Positions 1-11,791 of a stretch of 64,000 nt of DNA are shown in pieces. The stretch comes from Aldrovandia affinis (Eukaryota; Chordata; Actinopteri; Notacanthiformes; Halosauridae), in the NCBI GenBank assembly GCA_029706075.1, contig JAINUG010000305.1, forward strand, positions 838,001-902,000, read 5' to 3'. Each line of letters begins with the position of its first letter. Positions within the stretch are counted from its first letter, which is position 1. The notes below the pieces were generated by a model that was not told the origin of the DNA, did no database searches, and worked only from the letters and a program-made list of their open reading frames with translations. A program made the translations under genes and the position numbers.

Positions 1-2332
1 TGCAGTAACTGCTCTCCTCGGTTTCCCAATTTCCAGAGAGAGCCTCCGGGACATGCCCCCTTTCACCATCTTTAATTTGACTTTTCAACAGCGGACCCTC
101 CAACAACACAAAGTTTAAAGTATATAATATACAAGTAGTAATATACCGCCAAAAGAATGGAAACACAAAGATAAAGTGTTTTAAAGGGGCGTTGGGCCAC
201 GGGGACCTGTCAGAAATTCTTCAATGCACTTTGCCATAGTTTTTATAACTGTCTGGAACTCTACTGGAAGGATGTAACATCATTCTTTCACAACAAATTC
301 CATCATTTGGTGTTTGAAAGTGAATACTGTTTCATTTCATTCATTTCATTTGATAATCAAGGAATGTAAACAGAAACTATTAGTGACCTTTGTTGTCAGG
401 GGGCACTGAGCACATTCATGTCCATGTTTTGGGGAGTGTCCCCTTCTCACAAGGTTCTGCAGGCAGGTCTTGTCAACACCGGTGTTTTGCACACTGAGAC
501 ACCTTTTCCCCCATAGTACTGAGCTTAAATGACAACTCTTCATCAGGCATATCACTGCAACAAACCCTTATGGAAAAATTATATCAATTCTGCACATGTG
601 AATCACATGTTTTTTCACATTTCATATATATATATATACTACACATTTCCACACCACATATTGTCATGTGTATATCATGTGATCACACGTTGACACAATT
701 GCTGGTTAGTATTCACACGTGATCACATATCTACATGTGTTTCTTGGACATTTCACCATGTGACATTCACATGATTTGTTTCCGTACAGGAAAGCACATT
801 ATGCATGCTGAACTGACAGCAGCGGATCGAATTACTGAACAGCCACCACATTGCCTTGCCTGGTGCCACTGTATCTTCTTGCTCCTTGGATGATGTGGGT
901 GAATATCTGTTCATTGTACAAAGTTAGATTTCCTTTTGCCTCTCACCCTTGTTCTCTTCCATGAAAATTAATTTCTTTGATAAAAAAAGAAGACAGGAAA
1001 TGATCACCGTGTATTGCACGATACCGCGTGTCACTCAAAATCTGAGCTTGTAATTGTATTTCAGATTTTTAATAGACATCAGAGCTTTGCTCCTTTGTAG
1101 TGATCTGTACTTCAGGGACAGTTCCTCCCTGGTCGCTGCTGCGGGGCTGCTGGCAGAGTCGGCACCTTTTTTTATTCTTATTTTATAATTAATTTTAAGC
1201 TAATTTACATGAAGAAAAATGTCACTGGACGGTATGAGATACAATCCAGCTCATTTCACACGTGAAATACTCACACCCCACCTCTAACCCACTATTTACC
1301 CCCAGCTCTGCATCTGTATTAGAGATGAGAGCCAGGATGTAAACCATGAAAGGGTTAGGAAAGTAAGAGAGAGGAGCCCTGTTAAAATCCTGCTGCCATT
1401 ACCTGGACCAGGGAGATGCAGCCCATGGGTGGGGCTCGCCCATCCCTCATTACAACAGCCCCAACTCAAAACCCTCATGTCTGGCACGAAAAGACAGGCA
1501 AATGACTTAGGGCTGTTAAAGATCCCATGAGGCACAAAGCTGGCTTAGCAGTGTACTGCAGCATAAGTTGCGCGATCCAAAATAGGCTGCAAACGACACG
1601 ATTTGCATATGCGTATTTATTGAACTACAGCAGGACCAGAGGCCCTCAAGGAGGAATTAAATGAGATGTTTAACATTCAAACAGCACACAAACATTGTTA
1701 TTCCATTTTTATTATGTATTACTCCGTTTTTTATATTATTCCTTAAGACTTCTGCGGTTTTCCAGAAATTCTTCTGTGTTGATTCTTCCTCATCATTTGA
1801 AATACACAGGTGCACATATTTTTGTGAAGGTTTATGGCCATGTTGTTTCTTCTTGGTTCATATTCGTGATAACAATGATTTACTTGTTTCTTATTTCCAT
1901 TGTAATTGGGATTTCATCTTAATAAGAGCTGTTTGTATTTTATTACATTGTATCACTCTTTTCACAGTTTAATTGAATAGCCAATTTAGTCTGCTTTGTT
2001 TTAGGTAGCAGTTTTCCTCAGATGTGGCTGGCCCTGCATTATTAATTCATTTTCAACACAAATATGACCACTGAAACGGAACTAATCAGATTACAATGCA
2101 AACGCTGTAAAAGAAAAAAATTATTAGTACAGCGCTTTTTACAGAGAACTGTCACAAACACGCTTTACAGAGAACCGAAAATACTAGGTCTGAACCCCCA
2201 AAAAGCAGAAAGTGAGGCAAAAAACTCCCCAGTGGGAAAAGAAAACACACTCAGTGGCAAGAAAAACTCCACAGTGGAAAGAAATCTCAGGAGGAACCCG
2301 TCTTAGTGGGGGAGCCCATCATTACATTACAG
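1..2332. other. gene-free stretch
   Basis: Apart from the Tc1 scrap at 140-300, I see only AT-rich DNA. Bases 590-780 repeat CACATGTG and CACATG words many times. Short open frames here have no recognisable motif. Confidence 0.6.
140..300 (-). mobile_element. divergent fragment of the same Tc1 family
   Basis: CCGCCAAAAGAATGGAAACAC near 149 resembles the left terminus at 36464. Bases 250-300 (GGAACTCTACTGGAAGGATG, then CAACAAATTCCATCATTTGG) parallel 36565-36620. It is short and diverged, with no coding potential. Confidence 0.55.
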
Positions 2333-2487
2333 CAAGGCCGAAATTACCATATATATTGGGGGGGACACATCCCCCCCAATATTCAGATATGCTCAAAATG
2401 TCCCCCCCAATATATAGCCTAGCTGATATAAAAAATATATAGGCAGATTTGGTCCCCCCCAATGTTGACTCCATGGTTACGGCCTTG
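2333..2487 (+). mobile_element. short hAT-like MITE, copy 1
   Basis: The element begins CAAGGCCGAAATTACCAT and ends ATGGTTACGGCCTTG, imperfect terminal inverted repeats. Both sides carry the 8-bp duplication CATTACAG (2325-2332 and 2488-2495). It is 155 bp long. A 13-bp perfect stem with a CACA loop lies at 2353-2382. An 8-bp duplication points to the hAT superfamily. Confidence 0.88.
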
Positions 2488-2989
2488 CATTACAGGCATT
2501 GCGGGAAGTACAGTTCCAGGTGCTAGGAGCAACCACATAGTTAAACTAGGACCCTGTAGGTAAATCTGTAGCCACAATTGCAAACCATCCTCCACTGGCC
2601 GGTCCAGGTGTCAGTAGTGGTAACAAAATGTCCTAAGAAGGGAAGGTCTAAAGTTCGAAAAATTAATCCAGGCCTCCATTCTACATCCCGGGCTGGACCG
2701 AAACCAGCAGAGGGTCGGTGCTGGAGCGGTCTGGTCTCAGGGTGATGGAAGGGGCAGAAGCCCCAGGGAAGAGAACCAAAGTGGATAGGTTAGAGTCAGA
2801 ATATTAAAATGTTAGGTATGTTAGAGAGGCCAGTGTAACTTGGGACAGCCCCAGCAGTCTAAGCTATGGCAGCATATCTAAAAGATGAGCAGGAAGGGGG
2901 TGTGTGAACCATGAGAGTGGACTAGCACTGACAGCACCATAACCAGCAGAACAGCTAACCCTGAGCGGTCACATAGGTTTTTTGCTAAT

Positions 2990-4690
2990 GATCTCAGTGA
3001 TCACTGCCCTGTTGTGTGTATCAGAGATACAAAAGACAAAAAATCTGATCCTCTGGCTATGAAAAAAAGGAAATCCAAGAACTTTGATGAGCAAGCCTTT
3101 TTGCATGACCTATATCATTGTGATTTAGCTGGGATTTCTCTTCTACCGGATCCTGAATTGGCTTTTGATTATTTCAAGTCCTTGTTCCTAGTGATATCCG
3201 ATAAGCATGCCCCATGAGGGTGTCAAAAATATAGTGAATTTTAGGGTTGAAAATAGATTGGTTTTCAACCCTCATTGAGGGTCAAAATCCTTGGTTTCCT
3301 TGGTGAATCCTTGGTTTTCCCCAGACCTCACAGAGTTACTTCATTTGAGGAATGAGGCATGGTCTAAAGCAGCGGTTCTCAAACTATGGGTCGCGACCCC
3401 ACTTGGGGTCGCCAAAGGGTAATGGTGGGGTCGCCAAAAAATAAATGTAAAAAACCAAAAACTAACCATAGGAGAACAGTTTTTCCTTCCCTGTGCCAAG
3501 CAGAGGCGTAGCATGCGCTGTGGAACGCGGGCGCAAATTATTTTCCTCTAGCACCCCCGGTCCGCAAAATAAATGAACTGGTCTCATCTTTTTTTCGCGT
3601 GTACCCCCATCCACAGAAAATGGTTTTGCATGAAACCGGTCCGTGGTTGGGCACCGTTACGTGGGAAAACTTCATGCCATTGCCATTCAATTTGATGGGG
3701 TCGCGCTTTAAGTATGGGGTCGCGAATTTTCATTTATGTATGGGGTCGCGATTTTTTTCGACCCATGAAATGGGGTCGTGGAGTAAAAAAGTTTGAGAAA
3801 CCCTTGTCTAAAGCAAGATGTGCTCACGCTATAGCTGATTGGAAAGCTTTTAGACGTATAAGAAACAAATGCTCTTTTGTGATTAAGAAGGCCAAAGCTG
3901 ACTACCACTTAAAAAACGACCACTTTGTCAGAATCCAATAAATTCTGGAAATGTTTTAAAACCCTTAAAAGTACTGGGGCCTTATCTTTGCCTCTGTTAG
4001 ACACACTCGCCATCACTGATAAGAGGGAAATATGTGACGCTTTCAACCGCCTTTTTATTTAATCAAGTGTTCTCTTCAATAGGACTGTGGGAGTGTGAGT
4101 CTGGTTAAGAGCATGGCTGCGTGGTCTGAGTCAGTCTCAGTAGGTGTCCAGCCAGCCTCCGCTACTTCACTTTTCTCTCTTAATGAATTCTCTGCCTTGG
4201 AGGTGTTAGGTGCCTTACTTGATATCGATACTAAAACAAATAACACTGGTGCTGATCAATTGGCCCCCAATTTGCTGCAGCTTGATGCATTCCTCTTAAA
4301 CTCATATTTTTAATCTTGCCATTAGCTCTGGAACTTTCCCAAAGATGTGGAAGACTGCCCATGTACTTTCACTTCATAAAGGTTGTGACTCAAATTACCT
4401 GAATAATTATTGTCCAATTTCAAGCCTTTCTTGCCTAACTTAAATATCCACGCACCGTCCTATCTAGTAATGACATCTTAAATGTATATCAGTCTGGTTT
4501 TAGAGCAGGGCATAGTGCCACTTCGGCTGCTTCGCTTGTTGTTAATGATATAGTCTGTGCACTGGAAAATAAACAGCACTGTGTTGCCCTTTTTATTGAT
4601 TTGTCTACGGCTTTTGGCACGGTGGATTTATTCATTGCTATTGCAGAAATTGTCCTCAATTAGTTTTAGTCAAGCTGCTAATACAGTGCC
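2990..4690 (+). mobile_element. LINE (non-LTR retrotransposon) relic, ORF2 fragments
   Basis: Broken translations match a LINE ORF2. Near 3014-3217 the text ends FLVISDKHAP, like the end of an endonuclease domain. At 3806-4080 come KARCAHAIADWKAFRRIRNKC and a FWK motif. At about 4320-4670 come reverse transcriptase pieces (FPKMWKTAHV, YQSGFRAGHSA, then CVALFIDLSTAF, an RT box A motif with F-x-D). There are several stops and frame changes, so it is dead. A hAT MITE sits inside it at 3370-3805. The family (Rex or CR1-like) cannot be fixed by eye. Confidence 0.75.
3370..3805 (+). mobile_element. hAT-type MITE nested in the LINE relic
   Basis: The termini CAGCGGTTCTCAAAC and GTTTGAGAAACCCTT are inverted repeats of the Charlie/hAT type. 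An 8-bp duplication, GTCTAAAG, flanks it (3362-3369 and 3806-3813). The interior is about 436 bp with repeated GGGGTCGCG words and no transposase. The flanking LINE frame (EAWSK ... SKARCAHA) reads straight through the empty site, which confirms the insertion. Confidence 0.8.
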
Positions 4691-4798
4691 CTCCAGAAGT
4701 ATTGGCACACTTGGTAAAGAGGAGAAAAACAGTCTATGTAAAAATGTCTTTGTTTTTCATCAGCTTGATCTTACACTCAAAATATGAGAGAAATCTGA
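4683..4798 (+). mobile_element. Tc1-like terminus fragment
   Basis: It begins TACAGTGCCCTCCAGAAGTA followed by TTGGCACA, a Tc1-type terminal repeat as seen in many fish. It ends where the 115-bp tandem array begins. Confidence 0.6.
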
Positions 4799-5088
4799 CC
4801 TTTATAGCATAGCATAGGCATAGGCTATATAACTCCCATTTTACCTTACTACGCTATTACAGATATATTACATTATATTACATTCTTAAGCATTTAGCAG
4901 ACACTAAATCTAACCTTTATAGCATAGCATAGGCATAGGCTATATAACTCCCATTTTACCTTACTATGCTATTACAGATATATTACATTATATTACATTC
5001 TTAAGCATTTAGCAGACACTAAATCTAACCTTTATAGCATAGCATAGGCATAGGCTATATAACTCCCATTTTACCTTACTACACTATT
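4799..5088 (+). repeat. 115-bp tandem repeat, about 2.5 copies
   Basis: Units start at 4799, 4914 and 5029 with TTTATAGCATAGCATAGG and contain CTTAAGCATTTAGCAGACAC, part of the family B SINE tail. The units are nearly identical, so the amplification is recent. Confidence 0.9.
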
Positions 5089-6548
5089 AACTTACAGAAT
5101 CGTGGGTCTGTCTACGCGAGTGCAAGACTGGATTATATTATATTAGTCTTAAGCATTTAGCAGGCACTCTTATATACACCTCATTCCACCACTGTATTTA
5201 GCAAATTAACAGTTTATTTTAATGTACCACTCATTTGGAATACATTTCAGGAAGATGCTAAAATACAGTCATCATTAATATAGTATCATTAAGCACTTTT
5301 AAATCCTTGGTAACCACTGCACATGTTTTTTATAGAACGTTTCCTGTATGTCTCCAGTGTATTTTTTAACTGTTATTGCTATTTATTATGTGTATTATGG
5401 TCGTTTTATATGCTTTGGCACACAGGGCTCCACTGTAAATGAGGCTTCTGTCTCAGATGGGGGTCTCAAAACCATTCAAAGGTAGAACATGAAAAGTGAC
5501 CTGGATTCAGACAAATCAAAGAAACGTCGGAAAACACTTAAATCCAGGAAGCTGAATATTTCACACATCTATGGTATCATCAGAGAACACACAGCGGGGG
5601 GATAGGAGCGGGACTACTTTCTCTCAAGATTAGATATCTCACAAGCCTCTCTTCCTTTGTGCCATTAATACACATAAATTGAGTTGAGCTCAGTCTTGCA
5701 TACCACTTCATATATCATGTTCACTGTGTGTATGCCTGATATATCTCTGCAGGTTCTCTGCATGGGGTTTCTGCCATTAGCGGGAGCCAGTGCACAGAGG
5801 GCTGTGGGCCTGGCATGCGGTCTGTATTCAAGTCCGCTGTGATTTTGGGCCATCTGCTTTACATCAGAGCCCCTTGTATCACCTTGTCTTAGCATTATCA
5901 GCATTCACTGCAGAGCTGCTGAGAGGAGCAACAGTCTTGTTCCATATGGACTGCATTAAGCACTCCATTAAGACATTGTGGAAGGTGTCGGTCTGGACAG
6001 GGGAATCAGGGGGGCACACAGCAGTACCGCATCATCTGAATGTACCTGTGTGCTTAAGACTGCTCTGCTCTGTCAGTAGGTGGCTGGAACAAGGGAGCTG
6101 AATACCGTCCAGAGAGGTCAATAAAATAGTGGCAAACATCTCTGTGTTGTGTAGTGTGTAATGTTTAGTGTTTTGCCGAAAAGCAAGCAAGGCTGAAGGG
6201 TTTAGTTCATTTTTGTAAAGTGCCTGTTTCCTCTCTCTCTCTCTCTCTCTCTCTCTTTTGCTTGTTCTTTGTATTTTATTTTATTTTTTATTTGACCTGT
6301 GGCCATATGCAAGCCTACACCAGGTACAATCAGCTTTATCAGATGTATTCAGGAGGCTTTGCTATTTGATCTGGAAGTGGCTTATACAGTGAGGGACAGC
6401 AGTGATCTCAAGTGAGTTGGCCTATATAATGCACATCGGAAATAAAAAATACTGTGTGCACAGAGGTAGTAAAAGATAACATGTTCTTTACATCCTTGTG
6501 TTCTTTCTCCAGTAGCTGGGTGGACTTATTTCACATCAGTGTCAACTT
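5089..6548. other. gene-free stretch before the minisatellite
   Basis: No coding exon is recognised. The (CT)n tract at 6230 is the only clear repeat. The frame at 5790-6101 has no domain motif. Confidence 0.6.
6230..6257. repeat. (CT)n microsatellite
   Basis: An uninterrupted CT tract of about 14 units. Confidence 0.9.
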
Positions 6549-7432
6549 GGATAGGCTCATAGTACTGTAAGGTTATGAACAGCCTGGTCAGGCTCATAGT
6601 ATTGTAAGGTTATGAGCAGCCTGGTCAGGCTCATAGTACTGTAAGGTTATGAGCAGCCTGGTCAGCTCATAGTACTGTAAGGCTATGAGCAGCCTGGTCA
6701 GGCTCATAGCACTGTAAGGTTATGAGCAGCCTGGTCAGGCTCATAGTACTGTAAGGTTATGAGCAGCCTGGTCAGGCTCATAGTACCGTAAGGTTATGAG
6801 CAGCCTGGTCAGGCTCATAGTATTGTAAGGTTATGAGCAGCCTGGTCAGGCTCATAGTACTGTAAGGTTATGAGCAGCCTGGTCAGCTCATAGTACTGTA
6901 AGGTTATGAGCAGCCTGGTCAGGCTCATAGCACTGTAAGGTTGTAAGCAGCCTGGTCAGGCTCATAGTACTGTAAGGTTATGAGCAGTCTGGTCAGGCTC
7001 ATAGTACCGTAAGGTTATGAGCAGCCTGGTCAGGCTCATAGTACTGTAAGGTTATGAGCAGCCTGTTCAGGCTCATAGTGCTCTAAGGTTATGAGCAGCC
7101 TGGTCAGGCTCATAGTGCTGTAAGGTTATGAACAGCCTGGTCAGGCTCATAGTGCTGTAAGGTTATGAGTAGCCTGGTCAGGCTCATAGTGCTGTAAGGT
7201 TATGAGTAGCCTGGTCAGGCTCATAGTACTGTAAGGTTATGAGCAGCCTGTTCAGGCTCATAGTGCTGTAAGGTTATGAACAGCCTGGTCAGGCTTATAG
7301 TGCTGTAAGGTTACGAGCAGCCTGGTCAGGCTCATAGTGCTGTAAGGTTATGAACAGCCTGGTCAGGCTTATAGCACTGTAAGGTTATGAGCAGCCTGTT
7401 CAGGCTCATAGTACTGTAAGGTTATGAGCCTG
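6549..7432 (+). repeat. 37-bp minisatellite, about 24 copies
   Basis: The unit includes GGCTCATAGTACTGTAAGG and TTATGAGCAGCCTGGTCA. There are roughly 24 copies with scattered substitutions and occasional 1-2 bp deletions (e.g. near 6665 and 6885). Each unit contains the inverted arms TATGAG/CTCATA and AGCCTG/CAGGCT. Confidence 0.93.
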
Positions 7433-8780
7433 ACAAGTGAGGCTGCTGCTTGGTTGGGTCAGAATGAGAGTTCAATGCTTTGCCAACTGGCATGAACGGC
7501 ATGTACAACTTGGCCAAAAAACGGACAAAAACAAAACAAACAACAACCGATTTTGGCTATATTTCAGGCAATGGCCACTTTATGGCCAATCTTGTTTCCG
7601 CTGGCTAATATTGTCCATGCCTAAGACATCCTTTCCTCTCACCGCAACCACATTAGCAATTCCACCTGCTCCGGATCTACCGACTCTTGGATGTGCTTGC
7701 TGCCTGTTCAAGAAATAACAACATATTGGTCATATTAAATGTTTGGCCCTGTTTTAGATGGGAAATTAATGTTTGGTTCTACATTTTTTCAGGTAATGTT
7801 TTTTCAGAACGTTTGCCTGTGGGGGGTTACAAGGTACACTAATAAAAATGGATGATTATGTGTGATTTGAACGGCAGTGTGACATTGTTCAAAATCGTAT
7901 CAAAATCCACTGGTATACCATACCATAGATACTGTACAGTAGAAATATATACCTGGCCTATGCATTTCACACAATAAATTCCAAATATTGCTTAATATTT
8001 CGGGGTGAAAATATCTTTGCATATCTTTACCTGTCCATTCATTTTCATGTTCTGCTGTCTTAGTCTCTGCCATTGATAAATATACATTGAATACTATATA
8101 TGTGACAGTGGCCTTAGTGTATGGCTCCTTAGCTGCAGTATTTTGATACCGCAAAAACTCAAAACCGAACATGTAAAATGTGTCCTCTGGATGTTTTTTT
8201 GGTTCCTATATGTTGAACCTTGTTCTCACATTTTGCTACGCTGCCTGCACCACAGCAGGGAGATCTGCAGCCGAAGCATGTCTACCCACCTGTGAGGCAG
8301 TTACTGTTTTCCAGTCTACAAGCCACACTGCATACATCAAGAGAGGCTGGCACTGATAAGAGGAGATGTGCATCTCTCACTGACGATAACTGTTTACCCA
8401 CACGCTTCTGGTGCATCGCTAATGGACGCCGGTGCATGCCCTAAGGGCCTGATCGCACGGAGACGGACAAAACGTATGGCAAGCGTATACGCATTCCTCA
8501 CTGTCCATTTTATATCCATCTATAATGCGTAGTGGAGGCGTGGTGCTTTTGAAAGAAATGTCTAATTCCAGGGGAAAAGTTGCTCATTTTCCAATGGATG
8601 ATTGCATACAGTATAGTGCAGTAGTCTGCATAAAAAGTTCACTCCTTTTAGCTTTTGACTTGTGTAAAACGTACTTAAAAATATGGACAAAGCTATGTAA
8701 AAATTACAGATAGCTCTTTGCTCTCCCCCTCGTCTGCCAATGTATAAGCCCCATAGAACATGCACTAGGTCAGTGGAAAA

Positions 8781-8783
<3 letters not shown>

Positions 8784-8838
<55 letters not shown>
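8784..8838. repeat. (AT)n microsatellite
   Basis: About 27 uninterrupted AT dinucleotides. Confidence 0.97.
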
Positions 8839-8843
<5 letters not shown>

Positions 8844-9602
8844 CCGCTGAGTTTACAAGCAGGCTCGTGTTAATCTTAACTGCACAGCTCTTATGAGCTG
8901 TAAGATGTATTCAAACACAAATGTTCCACTGGTCACAAACGAATCCACTCATACACTGTGTTGTCACCATTTGTCCCTACAATAACGTAAAGTTGTCTGA
9001 GAGACCCCACTGTCCCCCTGAGTCAATGAACACCTTACCCTCAAACCTTAGCCTGATCCAAAGCATTTTGTTCCTTTAACCCAGTTTTGAATGTAAACAT
9101 CTCAAGGTGATTGGTCAGAAAGCTTTAGTTTTGGTTTGCAACAAGTTAAAGTTGCTGATGATTGGATGTCCTAAAACAATCTTCCGCAAGAGACTCAAAA
9201 CCCACCTTTTCAGACTTCACTACCACTGAATTCTGTACATCTAGCCAATTGTCATCACCACTGCCTACTTGTTCAATAGTTTTTGTATATGTATCCTTGC
9301 TTACTCCTCATAAAATGTTTTTAAAAATCGAATTAAAATTAAATTTGTACTAAGAAATACATCAAGAGTCTAGCTTTGTATGCTTCTCCATTGTATCTGT
9401 GTGGATCAAAGTAGGAAATAAGTAGTTCAGTCCTTTGTGGGTATTACTATTTTTCTAGCAGAGCTCACACTTTAACAACATAATTGATGTCCCTCAATCT
9501 CAAGGATGGCTTTGTCAACGGAGCTAGGCAACATTGACGTCAAAGCTATTGATTGCTATTATATTGTCGTTCAATGGTTCAGCGCTCTATTATTCAATTA
9601 TT

Positions 9603-9765
9603 TTCTTTTAGCAGACACCTTTATCCAGAGCAACTTGCACAGCTTGCACAGCTGGTAATTTACCAGAACATGTCAGGCGTACAACAGCAATGCTCAACTT
9701 GGGACTTGCACTTGCAACCTCTGAGTTACAAGCCAGGTTACCTGAGCGTTATACTACACGGCCAC
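9603..9765 (-). repeat. family B SINE, diverged, reverse orientation
   Basis: TTTAGCAGACACCTTTATCC, CTCTGAGTTACAAGCC and GCGTTATACTACACGG follow the order of the inverted family B elements, with many substitutions. Confidence 0.6.
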
Positions 9766-11100
9766 TTCACTTTGCTGGTAGGCATTGGGTTGGACAGTTT
9801 GCTCCCAGGCTGCACAGCTGTAGGCCTTTTGTTCCATCTTGTACCTAAACAGGGGGGCTCTTCTTTTCTGAAAGTGCTCCCGATTGCTTTTTTTTGTTGC
9901 TGCTGTTGGCTTTTGCAGAGCTGACAAGCTACGTACCTAATCAGTCAATGTAATGTTTATGTAAATACTTCCACATCATGACAGAGCTATGTGTTAGGGA
10001 TTGACCATTCACTTCTGTTTACCCTGCGCTCAAAGGCGTAAGCCTAAACCTGACACTTTTTTGCACTGAACATTTCCCAGGCTGAAAACTGAAGAAGATA
10101 GATTGTGTGAATTTGCACTGCGGGAAATGCATTAGATAACAATTGTCTTGAATGATCATTACAGCTGATTGTCTGGGGGAAAGACAGGGGAGCTAGTCCA
10201 ACAATCTGGCAGCAATTCTGGTCAAAATGTAAAGTGTTCATTTGTCCTAGACTGGTCCAGTCTCGTGTGTGTTATATTGCCGTCTAACAGAATCAGCCCA
10301 CTATGTGGGGAGCCTTTAGTGTAATTAACACTCACTTAAAATGCCCAGATTTGTCAAGCATTGTAGCGGAATGAAACTGCTCATCGAAAAGGCTGCTAAT
10401 CTTCCTTTCTTCCGCTAGGTCTTCAGAGAGCTCATCAGTTTAATCTGACCTATGGCACACCTGACTCATTGCTAAGCTTTGAGCATCAATGAAAGTTCAT
10501 TAATTAGGTAGCTCCCCTCAGCTGAATTTGAAGATGCAATCTGAATGCTAATTCAAAGAAAGCAAAGGACTGTGTCAATCAAAATGTCTTTGAAAAGAAA
10601 AGGTACCAAGGGAGGCCACATCCTGCCAGTTTTGGGAAGGATACGTTTGATTTTGAATTGAAGACAGTGCTGTGATTCTCAGAACAAAGCAGTCGGAGAG
10701 ATTGAGCCAGACCAAACAGCCAAGCCAGAACAATGGGCTGTGGGTTGATTTTGAGATCAGGCAGGCATGTATGTAAATTCTTGTAAAAAACGTCTCTCTC
10801 TCCACTATCTCTCAGTTAAATTAGGTCATTTGTATAACAGGACCGCCAAAGCTTGCATTCAACATAGAATTAATAAAGCTGCTCTTAAAATGCAATGTAC
10901 GGGTATTCCCAATTTCAGACAATAGCTTTCTTTTCCAAAAAGGGCTTGCAAGAAGGACTTTCAAATAAGTCGTTTTTCTGTAAGTGGAAGTAAGTACAGA
11001 AGCAGATTCACTGACTTCTGTCATTCTTGCAAATCAGCCATACATGTGCACAAAATCAAGCCAAGTATTCCCAATGGTTTAATAATTCAGAATAATGTAT

Positions 11101-11684
11101 TGTGGCAGCCCAAGGGGCTGCACAAGGAAATGGCTGCCTGGCCTACAACACATGGGAGCCAGGGAACACTACATTTCCCAGCAGGCCACAGTCACACCTG
11201 AGCCAAGTCAAGGCAATGGGACTAACGACCAGCTGAAGGCCATTTCAAGGCCTATTTAAAGGTCTGATTCCCATCACACTGGGAGAGGAGTAGGAACGTG
11301 TTTGGAAAGGAGTTGGTGAGTGTGTTTGGGGAAGTAGAGAACCTGTGAAGTCGTCTGACCAGCCAGGATTTGAGGAGAGAGTGTTTTTTGGATTGTTGTG
11401 TATGAAATTGGATTGTGTGAGGACCCCCCTTTTGGATATCGACTACGGACTGGATTGCGGAACGGAACTAGATTTTGTGGATTGGATTTTGGACATTGAC
11501 AACGAGTAGGGTTGTGGACTTTGTGTTTGTATTCCCCCGAATACCCCGCTCTTTGTTTGGTGTAGTGTTTGTCAAGATTAGTAGTTTAATAAATTATTGT
11601 TTTGTTTATATTACTGCCTCCTCTGTGTTCTTTAACTTGCTTACGCCCTCTGCAAGGTCCGTGCGTGTCGCCCAACCCCTGGGG
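11101..11684 (+). repeat. 5' LTR of the coiled-coil element
   Basis: It begins TGTGGCAGCCC and carries TATTTAAAGG and TTTAATAAATT. It is matched along its length by 13799-14358, apart from a segment of about 28 bp near 11409-11437 that is absent from the 3' copy. The exact 3' end is uncertain because the two copies diverge after CCCCTGGGG. Confidence 0.85.
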
Positions 11685-11694
11685 ACACCACATA

Positions 11695-11709
11695 TGGTGG
11701 AGAATGCGG
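11695..11709 (+). promoter_or_regulatory. candidate primer-binding site
   Basis: TGGTGGAGAATGCGG begins with TGG, the complement of the CCA end of tRNAs, about 10 bp after the visible 5' LTR end. The priming tRNA was not identified. Confidence 0.45.
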
Positions 11710-11791
11710 TCAGAGGGCATCACTTATAGGCAAGAGGAGGTAGTGCAAGTGAGTGGGATTTTTGATTTTTGATTTTTGAAAGAACTACTCC

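Larger units (their letters stand above)
7433..11100. other. gene-free stretch
   Basis: It contains the (AT)n tract and a diverged SINE. The frame at 9553-9924 runs through the SINE and is not a gene. I see no other supported feature. Confidence 0.6.
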
